DNA of 64,000 nt from Crocinitomicaceae bacterium. GTDB taxonomy: Bacteria; Bacteroidota; Bacteroidia; Flavobacteriales_D; Crocinitomicaceae. The position numbers were made by a program, and so were the translations under genes. The first letter of the stretch is position 1. Each line of letters opens with the position of its first letter. The stretch is taken from assembly GCA_029247685.1 (NCBI GenBank), contig JAQWKT010000035.1, positions 1-64,000 of the forward strand, read 5' to 3'. The notes under the pieces were generated by a model that saw nothing but the letters and a program-made list of their open reading frames with translations, was not told the origin of the DNA and did not search any database. Positions 18,431 through 27,557 of this stretch are shown in pieces.

Positions 18431-21400
18431 TTATTTCAATAAAACTAATTTTTGGAATTTTTCGGCAGTTCTACCATCATTTGTAGTAACCTTTAATTTA
18501 TAAACGTATACTCCCTTTCCTAAATTATCTCCAAAATCGTCTTTTCCATTCCAATAAATACCATTTATTCTATACCCATCGGTATTCACATTTTGATTAA
18601 TCGATTTCACTAACTTTCCTGAAACCGTAAAAACTTGTATTTGAACATCCATAGAATTACAAGCTTGGTTGTGTTCAAATAAAAATTCGGTTTGCGTGGT
18701 AAAAGGATTGGGGTAGTTGTAAACTTTTTCAATGGATATATCTTGATTATCTTGAACAATAAAATCAATTATTTGCTTAGAGGAGTTATTATTTACGTCC
18801 CACACCTTAAAAGTCAATTGATGTGGACCTTGTTCTATATCAGAAAAATGATACCTAACCTCCCCAGATTGATAGGTGTCCAAGTCAGCAGTATAATAAT
18901 CATTTAAAACTATTGGTTCAGAAGTATTATCATCAAGATAAACGGTTATATCATGACCTATCCCACTTCCAACTGTATTTATCCCACTATTATCGAATAT
19001 TTTTGCTATTAAAGTAGGGGTGTTATTTGTGATTCCTCCGCTAACAAATGACTCTTCATTAAGAAATACCGTAACATCTGGGCCATCTGAGTCTTGCAAA
19101 GCATTTGGGTTAATCCCACCAATTACAAAGGTAGTGTCAAATCCAGATGCGTCATCGTTATTATTATTTGCATAATGGCTTATTTTTCCATTTCCATAAG
19201 CTAAAGAAATATCTTTTGGAACAATAAAACTATAGTCAAAATATCCATTTACCACGGAAGCCTTTCCTTTATAAATAATGTTTTTTTGAACTTCGTAGGT
19301 AGTTTCATATGAACCCGGGTCTTGGCCTAAAGTCTTTTCCATTTTTATTTTATCAAAAATTACGGGCGATAAAACCCCTGAAAAAGAATTCATTGTCACT
19401 CCTTGAAAATCTTCAATATGTCCTTTTATATTAACGACACTTAATGCTTTTATAGTGTCTTGAGAAATGACAGGGCTTTCTCCATTAATTGAATCTGTAA
19501 TAATTTTATATCTAGGCACAGAAATTCTTAATGCGGGATCGCCAATTAAGGTAAACGATCTTTTATTTTCTTGAGTTCCAGATTCATTTTTTGTCCTTCT
19601 AATTATCTCTCCAAAAGTTAAGTATAAACTATCCGAATCTTTTTGAAAAACATTATTGTAAAAAGCAATTCCCGTTACAGTATTAACATTAAAAAAAACA
19701 GGCCTAGTTGTCGTCATTAATGCTATACTAGCTCCTTTTGGATTAAGGGAAACCCACTCCCCAGCAGACACTCTTCCTGGATCATCATATCTCGTGAATT
19801 CACAAGTGTTGGAAACAAAAAGATTTAAAGAATTTATATTTCTCCAAGATTGTATTTCAGGAATTGTTACAACTCTTTCTTGAGCTAATCCAACTTCACC
19901 ACCATGCCCAACATAATGCATGATTAGTGCGCCTCTTTCAACACAAGAATTAATCGCATTGTTAACTTCGGGATATCTTTCTCCCCCAGCAGTAGTTTGT
20001 TGCGGATAAGCATCAAGATATATTTTTTCACAATTAAATTCCGTGTGATTATTCTTTATCATGTTATACTGTGGCTCCGTATCATTTACAATGAAATAAT
20101 TACCATCTTCATCATCGGCTATCTGTACAATTTTTAAACGCCAGTTTCCAAAAGTATTATTTCCATTCTCTCCACTACAGCAGACTGTCTCTTGGTTAAA
20201 AATCGTTGATCCATTAAGCATGTAATGCTCTATTTTATCCACTAACTGTTGCGCAGTTGCAGGATCTGTTGCAAGTAGTCTACCAATACCTATATCAAGT
20301 TGATCTGTAGAAGACATTCCTTCAACATCATCTAACAAACCAAAGAAATCATCCGTAACTAAAGAACTAGTATGATTTTCACTTGACTCAACTTGATAAG
20401 TCAATACGAAATTTGTATTATTTGATATTCTATCTTTTGGATCATAAGATCCATCTCCAAACAAAAGTAAATATTTGGGTTTTGTTTCAGGAGAAGAATT
20501 CCCTCTATCGTAAAACATTTTTGCAAACATTCTTATAGCACATGCATCTTGCATTCCAGAACTAAATTCATTATAAATCTGTTCGTTTGTTACAACATGT
20601 ACCGTTGTTCCATTTGCTCTATGCAAATCTGCTAATCGATTTGCCTCACTTAAAAACAAAGAATTAGTAACAATTAAATATTCTGCCTGTTCAAGGCCAT
20701 GAAGATTTTGATTGGTAACCATCCCAACAAAAATTGGAGTGGAAAAGTTAATTCCATCATAGGCGACAAACTCTCTAATAGTATCTGCATGCTGAACAAA
20801 TGAAAAAACAGAAGATTGAGTGTTTCCTGTAATTTTTTGAGGAATGTGCCTATTTGTAATATCCCAAACCACTCCATTGGATGGAAATCCACTTATCGAG
20901 TATTCGGCAATTTGATTTGAAGCAACAGACTCTAGATCTCGAAAAGATAACTGATTTGAGGTATAAACTAAATTTCTTCTAGAGTTTAAAACAATTCTAT
21001 CCAAATAAGCCAATGTGCTTGGATTACTTCTAGAAACCGTAAGCTTTAAGTTTATTGAAGAGCTTGATGAGTTAAAATCAAAATCATGTTGAATTCTAGA
21101 ATAATCCTCAGATGAAGAGGAAAAAGAAGTGGAAGATAAGGCATTTCCATTAATAGCAAATTCGACAGATGCTGCATCTGAAACCCTCTTGTTTGATGCC
21201 ATACTTATATTTAAACCTGTTAAAAACCCAGAAGATATATTTGGAACGTTAAATAAAAAGTTTTTTTCAAGTTGGCCATTAACAGGTATATCAAATAATT
21301 CTCCATACCACCTTTGTCCTCCTTCAACAAGAGAAACATTATCTACTTCATGAATATCTCTATGCGAAAATGAACTAACCTGAATTGTAGCACCACTTGT

Positions 21401-22294
21401 TGGTGGAGAGTATTCTCCTATTCGCATTGGCGCTTCATTCGAATTAATATTAATAAAGTAGCAAGAAACATCCGAATAATGATTTCTTTGTTGATCAAAA
21501 CCAGTTGACCCATTTTTTTTCCATCGATGAGGACCCCAAGCATAAAACAAAATGTAATCTCCTGAATCAAAAGAACCATCGGCATCTCCGTGTATATGTA
21601 TTGCATTTTTCGCCAAATCATCGGTTCTGTATTCATTATTTTGAACGGGTAATAACCCATCGCCATTTCCATAAATATGGATGCTATTTGGATTTAAGTT
21701 TGTTGTGTTTATCCCACAATTCTCCAAAAATTGTTTATCCAGCTTGTAAATTCCATCAGCACTAATTGCTATTTTGTACCAATTTCCAGAACCATTAGCC
21801 AAGACCGAATTAGCCACAAAATCCTTTTGTTTAGGTTTATTTGGTTTTGACGTTAATTTAATTTGTAACGATTTAATTCTAAGAATTTGATTATTAACTT
21901 TTATAAAAGGAATAAAATCAAAAACAGCAAAAGAAGTGTTTTTTGACCTTGTTACTTTCATGGATAGGTTAAGGGTGTCCAGATTTATATTGCTATAGTT
22001 ATTTAAAAACTTTTTTTCTTCATCCACTGCTATTTCGGTTTTATAGCCGAGCAATACGAGATCAAAATTTTCAGAACTTATCTTTTCCCGATAATATACT
22101 TTAGGAATAAAGTGCTCAATCGATAAATTTTCTGCACTAGGTATATAAATCTGAGTTAGAGTAGCGATGGTTTTAAGAACGGGTGATTGCCATTTTACAG
22201 AAACGACAATTTCTTTCTCTTTTTGGGAAATTAAAGAGCTTGAGAACATCAGAAAGAAGAATAGCGATAAACAATGGGTAAAAAAGCGATTCAT
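18431..22294 (-). CDS. porU: Type IX secretion C-terminal signal peptidase PorU
   Basis: 1287 residues, matching PorU length. Signal peptide at the N-terminus; a long beta-rich part (about 30-530); a gingipain-like C25 peptidase domain (about 535-915) with the likely catalytic His797 in HYVGHGGEVGL and Cys831 in VSNTCEFTR; then beta-sandwich domains and a C-terminal FlgD/T9SS-type domain (about 1195-1287, YNYPNPFTTQTEF, GVYVYKLKV). PorU is the sortase-like enzyme that removes cargo C-terminal domains and attaches proteins to the surface. It is the first gene of porU-porV-ispF and diverges from the porP/sprF gene. Confidence 0.95.
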   Translation of the reverse strand: MNRFFTHCLSLFFFLMFSSSLISQKEKEIVVSVKWQSPVLKTIATLTQIYIPSAENLSIEHFIPKVYYREKISSENFDLVLLGYKTEIAVDEEKKFLNNYSNINLDTLNLSMKVTRSKNTSFAVFDFIPFIKVNNQILRIKSLQIKLTSKPNKPKQKDFVANSVLANGSGNWYKIAISADGIYKLDKQFLENCGINTTNLNPNSIHIYGNGDGLLPVQNNEYRTDDLAKNAIHIHGDADGSFDSGDYILFYAWGPHRWKKNGSTGFDQQRNHYSDVSCYFININSNEAPMRIGEYSPPTSGATIQVSSFSHRDIHEVDNVSLVEGGQRWYGELFDIPVNGQLEKNFLFNVPNISSGFLTGLNISMASNKRVSDAASVEFAINGNALSSTSFSSSSEDYSRIQHDFDFNSSSSSINLKLTVSRSNPSTLAYLDRIVLNSRRNLVYTSNQLSFRDLESVASNQIAEYSISGFPSNGVVWDITNRHIPQKITGNTQSSVFSFVQHADTIREFVAYDGINFSTPIFVGMVTNQNLHGLEQAEYLIVTNSLFLSEANRLADLHRANGTTVHVVTNEQIYNEFSSGMQDACAIRMFAKMFYDRGNSSPETKPKYLLLFGDGSYDPKDRISNNTNFVLTYQVESSENHTSSLVTDDFFGLLDDVEGMSSTDQLDIGIGRLLATDPATAQQLVDKIEHYMLNGSTIFNQETVCCSGENGNNTFGNWRLKIVQIADDEDGNYFIVNDTEPQYNMIKNNHTEFNCEKIYLDAYPQQTTAGGERYPEVNNAINSCVERGALIMHYVGHGGEVGLAQERVVTIPEIQSWRNINSLNLFVSNTCEFTRYDDPGRVSAGEWVSLNPKGASIALMTTTRPVFFNVNTVTGIAFYNNVFQKDSDSLYLTFGEIIRRTKNESGTQENKRSFTLIGDPALRISVPRYKIITDSINGESPVISQDTIKALSVVNIKGHIEDFQGVTMNSFSGVLSPVIFDKIKMEKTLGQDPGSYETTYEVQKNIIYKGKASVVNGYFDYSFIVPKDISLAYGNGKISHYANNNNDDASGFDTTFVIGGINPNALQDSDGPDVTVFLNEESFVSGGITNNTPTLIAKIFDNSGINTVGSGIGHDITVYLDDNTSEPIVLNDYYTADLDTYQSGEVRYHFSDIEQGPHQLTFKVWDVNNNSSKQIIDFIVQDNQDISIEKVYNYPNPFTTQTEFLFEHNQACNSMDVQIQVFTVSGKLVKSINQNVNTDGYRINGIYWNGKDDFGDNLGKGVYVYKLKVTTNDGRTAEKFQKLVLLK

Positions 22295-22314
22295 TTAAGT
22301 TTATTTAACAACTA

Positions 22315-22322
22315 CAAATTTA
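22315..22322 (-). promoter_or_regulatory. Putative -7 element (TAAATTTG) of porU
   Basis: Minus-strand TAAATTTG, 20 bases before the porU ATG, inside the 160-bp divergent region. No TTG at 19 bp upstream. Confidence 0.35.
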
Positions 22323-22352
22323 ATTAGAATGCTTATAAAACGTGTATTCGTC

Positions 22353-22382
22353 TTGTTTATTTCTTTAATAACTTTATTTTTG
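22353..22382 (+). promoter_or_regulatory. Promoter of porP/sprF-gldJ (TTG-N19-TATTTTTG)
   Basis: TTG (22353-22355) and TATTTTTG (22375-22382) are exactly 19 bp apart, a perfect Bacteroidota housekeeping promoter. Transcription would begin near 22388, so translation must use the ATG at 22455 rather than the TTG at 22389 given by the ORF track. Confidence 0.68.
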
Positions 22383-22454
22383 TAACCTTTGATTATTTTA
22401 ACCGTTAAAATTGGATGCGTTAATACCATTGATGTGAAACTTGATAAACATTAT

Positions 22455-23417
22455 ATGAAGAGAATTATTTTTAGCGGGATAATATGTATTATCTGTTTTG
22501 GAGCCAAAGCACAGGATCCAACATTTACACAGTTTTATTCAAACCCGGTATATTTAAACCCAGCACTTGCTGGTTCTTATGGTTGTCCTCGTATTTCGAT
22601 GAACTATCGTAATGAATGGCCTCAGCTAACAGGAAACTACGTTACCTATAGTGCAGCTTATGACACCTATGCAAAAAGCCTCTCTGGAGGAATTAGTGTT
22701 CTTGCTCTCCACGATCAACAGGGGCAAGGAACCATTCAAACTTCCATGCTTGGTCTTGTTTATTCGTACCATGTAAAATTAACCCGTAAGTTTTCGATGA
22801 TGTTTGGTGCTAGAGCAGCTTGGTTTCAGAAATTTTTAGATTGGGACAAACTGACTTTTGGAGACATGATTGACCCAAGACGTGGATTTATTTATCAAAC
22901 TGGCGATGTTCCTAGAGGAAATGGAAGAAGAGGTTTTTTTGATGTATCGATGGGAGCCGTTGGATTTAGCAAACACTTTTTCTTTGGTGGCGCAGTACAT
23001 CACATTAATCGTCCTGATGAATCGATGATTTTAGGCGAATCTAAATTACCGATGCGTTTCACAGGGCATTTAGGAGCAGATATTCCAGTAGGAGGAAGAT
23101 CAAAATACTCCAACACCACTTCGATTATGCCTAACATTATTTACCAATACCAAAATGGATTTCAAGAATTAAATATTGGTACTTACGTAAAATACGGTAA
23201 CTTTAATGTTGGAGCGTGGTATAGAAACAGAGATGCCTTTATCCTTACCTTTGGATTAAACACGGGTAAATTTAGATTAGGATATAGCTATGATATCACC
23301 GTTTCTAAGTTAGGAAACGGCGTTTCAGGAGGATCACACGAAATCTCTATGGGACTCAATCTTCGTTGTAGAAGAAAACCTAGAGCCTTTAGAACCATTT
23401 CTTGTCCGTCCTTTTAG
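22455..23417 (+). CDS. PorP/SprF-family type IX secretion membrane protein
   Basis: 320 residues from ATG 22455, chosen because it gives a proper signal peptide (KRIIFSGIICIICFGAKAQ) and lies after the predicted transcription start. The mature protein opens DPTFTQFYSNPVYLNPALAGS, the hallmark of PorP/SprF proteins, and continues as a beta-barrel. These proteins sit in the outer membrane and anchor surface proteins or couple to the PorK/PorN ring through PorE. No OmpA-like PorE gene is nearby. It precedes gldJ by 55 bp; the pair diverges from porU-porV. Confidence 0.92.
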   Translation: MKRIIFSGIICIICFGAKAQDPTFTQFYSNPVYLNPALAGSYGCPRISMNYRNEWPQLTGNYVTYSAAYDTYAKSLSGGISVLALHDQQGQGTIQTSMLGLVYSYHVKLTRKFSMMFGARAAWFQKFLDWDKLTFGDMIDPRRGFIYQTGDVPRGNGRRGFFDVSMGAVGFSKHFFFGGAVHHINRPDESMILGESKLPMRFTGHLGADIPVGGRSKYSNTTSIMPNIIYQYQNGFQELNIGTYVKYGNFNVGAWYRNRDAFILTFGLNTGKFRLGYSYDITVSKLGNGVSGGSHEISMGLNLRCRRKPRAFRTISCPSF

Positions 23418-23472
23418 TAACAAAAAGAAAAAAAATAATTATTAAGAATAATAACTTTAAAACAAATAGATT

Positions 23473-26235
23473 ATGAACAAGAAAAACATATTTCAATTTG
23501 TAAGAATATATAGCTTGATGTTAATCGGGCTATTCTTGGTTGGTTCATGCGCAAAAGAACGATCTGCAAAAACTGGATGGATGCTAAATAGCCCAAGTGC
23601 TGGTGGAAGTGGATTTGAAAAATTCCCTGCAATAGACCAAGAAACGGGCCCTGGATTAATTTTAGTGGAAGGAGGAACATTCACCATGGGGATGACAGAT
23701 GAAGACGTCCTTAAAGAATGGAATAATACGCCAAGAAGAATTACCGTGCCATCTTTTTACATGGACCAAACAGAGGTTTCCAATTTTGACTACCTTGAAT
23801 ATTTGTTTTGGTTGAAAAGGGTATATGCCACTTCTCGTGTTGGATCTAGAGATGTTGACAATGTAAGTTACATCAAAGATGGAACAACAGAAGTTGATTA
23901 TTTAAACGATGAGTTAAAAGAAGAATTTGAAACTTTTAAAGAAGATAAAATAACTGAATTTGAAGATGACGACAACGCATTTAAAAAGTTTTATGACAAT
24001 TATGAAGAATCGTTTACTTCGGTTTATCAAGAAGTCTATAGAAAAGCATTGCCAGATACGCTTTGTTGGAGAGATCCATTATCTGCGATGGAGCATTACG
24101 TAGATTATTATTTAAGACATCCGGCCTATAGAGATTATCCAGTAGTCGGAGTTTCTTGGATTCAAGCAAATGAATATTGCAAATGGAGAACAAATCGAGT
24201 AAATGAATTCATTTTATATCGTGAGGGAATATTAGATTGGGAAATGGAAAACAAAGAATTGACCCCATTTCATATGTTTGACACCGAAGCCTATCTTGCT
24301 GGTCAATATTTTGGTGTAAACCCTGCTCCTAGAGAAAAAAACAGAATGTATGATGAAGGGCAAGATGATGAAGGAGATGAAGATAAAGATAAAGTGGAAA
24401 CAGATGCTAAATTCAATAAGCAATCTTCTGAAGACAATGGAAGAAGGTTAAGAAACTTTAACCCAGCAATGCAGTCCATTAATAAAAACAACAGAAACTA
24501 TGGAGCTAGAATCGTTCGTCTTGAAGATGGTATCTTATTGCCTAATTATAGACTTCCAACAGAAGCAGAATGGGAATATGCTGCAACCGGTTTAATCGGA
24601 AATCTTCAGGAAAACTCTGAAAACTACACAAGCAGAAAGGTTTATCCATGGAATGGACATTATGTTCGACGTGATGAAGATCAATTTCAAGGAGCAATGC
24701 AAGCTAATTTTCAAAGAGGCCATGGCGACTATATGGGTATTGCAGGAAACTTAAATGATGGCGCTGCGCCAACAGCACCAGTGGAATCTTATTGGCCAAA
24801 TGATTTTGGACTATATCACATGGCAGGAAATGTTTCTGAATGGGTTCAAGACGTATACAGACCAAACTCTTTAGATGATGTTGCAGATTTTAATCCTTTC
24901 AGAGGAAATGTCTACAAAACAAAATTAACCACTTCTCTTGGTACACATGATGCCATGAAAAATGACCGTATCCGATACGATGTTCATGGAATGAGAGAAT
25001 ATACCAACGAATTTGAAAGGGTTCGCTACCAAAGAATAAATGCTGGAAGTCATGATCCTGGTGCACAAATAAAACATGCTAAAAATGCAACAATTGGCCA
25101 TGTTCATCTTCATTATAAATACGACTCAATCATTGGTGTTAGTGGAAAAGGTGGAACAACAGAAGAAGCTGTATTCAGCAAAATAATTGACACCAACCAA
25201 AATTCACCCGTTTATTCTATAAAATCTGGGGATGGAAACATTTTTTCAATTGACCAAGGAAATGGAATTGTTAGCTATACAAAGCTTGCCACTCCTGGTT
25301 TATATGAAGTGGTGGTATCCGTAGAGGAACCAGGTGCTACCCCAATTGCTACCTCTGATTTCACTTTATACTTTAACATTTTAACTAAAGATAAACCTAT
25401 CGCATTTGCAAATAACTCGAGTGGTCAACACAAATTGATTAGCTCCAGAAATGCATCTGAATTTAGAAAAGGATATAAACCAGACCCTTTATACTTGTCA
25501 TCAGGATCTGATTTAACGAAAGAAGGAACACAGTACCGTAGTGAAATTGTTTTTTTAAATGCCGTAAACGCAGTACTTGATAGTGCTATTGAAGCAAAAA
25601 ACAATCTTCGGACAACAGAATGTTCTAGAATTATAGAAAGAGGATTATGGGATGGAGTATTTAATGTTCAATTTTTAGACAAAATATTTTCTCCAGTAGT
25701 TGGAACATCTTATTTAGAAGACCCAGCAATAACCAACTTGGTTACCATGCTTCGAAATGGCCTAACAGAGTATATTGTTGAATATGAAGGCCAAATGAGA
25801 TATCGAAATGTGCTTGTAGAAGAAAATATTGGTAGATTAAACTATCGTAAAGATGATTATATCGATTATCTTGATGGAGATATTGAGTCTTCTATATATT
25901 ACAACAATAAAGACGAAAGAAAAAATCAAATCAATGATGGGAAAAGAAATCCTAAATTAGTAATGTATCAAAACGAGCACGAACGTTATGATTTGCAAGG
26001 AGAAGACCTTACAAAAAGATTTGATAAAGGGTGGCCAACAACTCTTGTTTCTGACAAATCTAGAGTTTACAAAGGAGGATCATGGGAGGATCGTGCATAT
26101 TGGATGGGAGCTGGAACAAGAAGGTTTTTAGATCAAAAACAATCTACTCGAAACATTGGTTTCCGTTGTGCAATGGATAGAGTTGGTAGTCCAACAGGAA
26201 AAAATTACGGGAAGAAAAAGAAACGTAAATCATAA
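23473..26235 (+). CDS. gldJ: Gliding motility / T9SS lipoprotein GldJ, enlarged form
   Basis: 920 residues. Lipoprotein signal with lipobox LVGSC (Cys about 26), then a formylglycine-enzyme/sulfatase-modifying fold: VEGGTFTMG and MDQTEVSNFDY, VVGVSWIQANEYC, RLPTEAEWEYAATG (about 359), HMAGNVSEWVQDVYRP (about 452) and VYKGGSWEDRAYW ... IGFRCAMDR (about 866-905). GldJ is needed for gliding and T9SS and stabilises GldK. It is much longer than the roughly 560-residue Flavobacterium protein because of acidic insertions (about 140-175 and 295-320) and an inserted beta domain at about 545-640. A terminator and murF follow, the standard gldJ-murF order. Confidence 0.88.
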   Translation: MNKKNIFQFVRIYSLMLIGLFLVGSCAKERSAKTGWMLNSPSAGGSGFEKFPAIDQETGPGLILVEGGTFTMGMTDEDVLKEWNNTPRRITVPSFYMDQTEVSNFDYLEYLFWLKRVYATSRVGSRDVDNVSYIKDGTTEVDYLNDELKEEFETFKEDKITEFEDDDNAFKKFYDNYEESFTSVYQEVYRKALPDTLCWRDPLSAMEHYVDYYLRHPAYRDYPVVGVSWIQANEYCKWRTNRVNEFILYREGILDWEMENKELTPFHMFDTEAYLAGQYFGVNPAPREKNRMYDEGQDDEGDEDKDKVETDAKFNKQSSEDNGRRLRNFNPAMQSINKNNRNYGARIVRLEDGILLPNYRLPTEAEWEYAATGLIGNLQENSENYTSRKVYPWNGHYVRRDEDQFQGAMQANFQRGHGDYMGIAGNLNDGAAPTAPVESYWPNDFGLYHMAGNVSEWVQDVYRPNSLDDVADFNPFRGNVYKTKLTTSLGTHDAMKNDRIRYDVHGMREYTNEFERVRYQRINAGSHDPGAQIKHAKNATIGHVHLHYKYDSIIGVSGKGGTTEEAVFSKIIDTNQNSPVYSIKSGDGNIFSIDQGNGIVSYTKLATPGLYEVVVSVEEPGATPIATSDFTLYFNILTKDKPIAFANNSSGQHKLISSRNASEFRKGYKPDPLYLSSGSDLTKEGTQYRSEIVFLNAVNAVLDSAIEAKNNLRTTECSRIIERGLWDGVFNVQFLDKIFSPVVGTSYLEDPAITNLVTMLRNGLTEYIVEYEGQMRYRNVLVEENIGRLNYRKDDYIDYLDGDIESSIYYNNKDERKNQINDGKRNPKLVMYQNEHERYDLQGEDLTKRFDKGWPTTLVSDKSRVYKGGSWEDRAYWMGAGTRRFLDQKQSTRNIGFRCAMDRVGSPTGKNYGKKKKRKS

Positions 26236-26241
26236 AACATT

Positions 26242-26268
26242 AGGCCTACTGAAGTAGGCCTTTTTTTT
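26242..26268 (+). terminator. Intrinsic terminator between gldJ and murF
   Basis: Perfect 8-bp stem AGGCCTAC/GTAGGCCT with a TGAA loop, running straight into eight T residues. The T-run ends two bases before the murF ATG. Confidence 0.85.
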
Positions 26269-26270
26269 AC

Positions 26271-27557
26271 ATGAAAGAGTTATTTGAACTGTTTTATAAG
26301 TCTTCTGGAGTATCAACAGATACTAGAAAAATCCAAAATAATTGTTTATTTATTGCTTTAAAAGGCGATAATTTTAATGGAAATTCTTTTTCAAAACAAG
26401 CGATAAACAAAGGAGCTTCCTTTGCTATTGTTGATGAAAAAGAATTTGCCGATAATAAACAAATATTTTTAGTGAACGACTCCTTATTGTTTTTACAAGC
26501 ATTAGCTAGACATCATCGAAAGAAAATAAATAAACCAGTAATTGGCATAACTGGAACAAATGGAAAAACAACCACTAAAGAGTTAATCAATTGTGTGCTT
26601 TCGGTTAAATACAATGTGTTGGCTACAAAAGGAAATCTAAACAATCATATTGGTGTTCCATTAACCTTACTAGAAATAACTCCTAAAACCGATCTCGCAG
26701 TAATTGAAATGGGAGCTAGTAAACCGGGAGATATTAAAGAACTCTGTGATATCGCCCTCCCTAATTATGGGATAATAACAAATATTGGCAATGCGCATAT
26801 GGAGGGTTTTAAAACTAGCGAAGGGGTCTTTAAAACGAAAATGGAATTGTTTGATTACATTGAAAATACCGGTGGTTCTTTTATATACAATGGGCTTGAC
26901 AGCACCTTTGATGTTATTAATGAACTCTATAACAAAGCAAAACTATTCAAGTTTGGTGATCGCGATTTTATTAATGCTAATCTAATTAATGCAGACCCAT
27001 TGCTTGATTTTTCATGGAAAGATGCTAGTGGATATGAAAATAATATCAAAACAAAACTAGTTGGAAGCTATAATTTAGCTAATTTTTTAGTTGCTATTGT
27101 TTTTGGCCATTTGTTTAAAATAGAATCAAAGAAAATTAATAAAGCACTTTGTGAATACACTCCTTCTAATAATCGGTCTCAATTAGCTTATAGTAAATCC
27201 AATCAAATTATTATTGATTGCTATAATGCAAATCCATCTAGCATGAAAGCGGCTTTAAAAAGCATCAAAGAATCAAACAAAAAAAACAAAGTAGTGATTT
27301 TAGGGGATATGCTAGAACTTGGACAGGATAGTCAAAAAGAACACCAATCTCTTCTGGATTTGGCGAAAAAATACAAGCTTGAAGTCTATGCTGTTGGGGA
27401 GATTTTTAACTCTATTCAATCCGATACTATTAAAAATAAATTTAAGACTTCAGATCAAGCACTAAAACACTTCACAAAAAAACCAATTAAAAACAGCGTT
27501 GTTCTTGTTAAAGGTTCTAGGGGAATTGCCCTAGAAAAATTAATTCCTGCTCTTTAA
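26271..27557 (+). CDS. murF: UDP-N-acetylmuramoyl-tripeptide-D-alanyl-D-alanine ligase
   Basis: 428 residues. The N-terminal substrate domain has STDTRKI; the ATP-binding P-loop is GITGTNGKTTTKE; VIEMGASKPGDI and DCYNANPSSMKAAL, GDMLELG are MurF signatures. MurF adds D-Ala-D-Ala to UDP-MurNAc-tripeptide, the last cytoplasmic step of peptidoglycan precursor synthesis. The ATG lies two bases after the T-run of the gldJ terminator, with no room for a separate promoter after the hairpin, so it depends on readthrough or on a promoter inside gldJ. The stop abuts the convergent acyl-CoA dehydrogenase gene. Confidence 0.95.
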   Translation: MKELFELFYKSSGVSTDTRKIQNNCLFIALKGDNFNGNSFSKQAINKGASFAIVDEKEFADNKQIFLVNDSLLFLQALARHHRKKINKPVIGITGTNGKTTTKELINCVLSVKYNVLATKGNLNNHIGVPLTLLEITPKTDLAVIEMGASKPGDIKELCDIALPNYGIITNIGNAHMEGFKTSEGVFKTKMELFDYIENTGGSFIYNGLDSTFDVINELYNKAKLFKFGDRDFINANLINADPLLDFSWKDASGYENNIKTKLVGSYNLANFLVAIVFGHLFKIESKKINKALCEYTPSNNRSQLAYSKSNQIIIDCYNANPSSMKAALKSIKESNKKNKVVILGDMLELGQDSQKEHQSLLDLAKKYKLEVYAVGEIFNSIQSDTIKNKFKTSDQALKHFTKKPIKNSVVLVKGSRGIALEKLIPAL

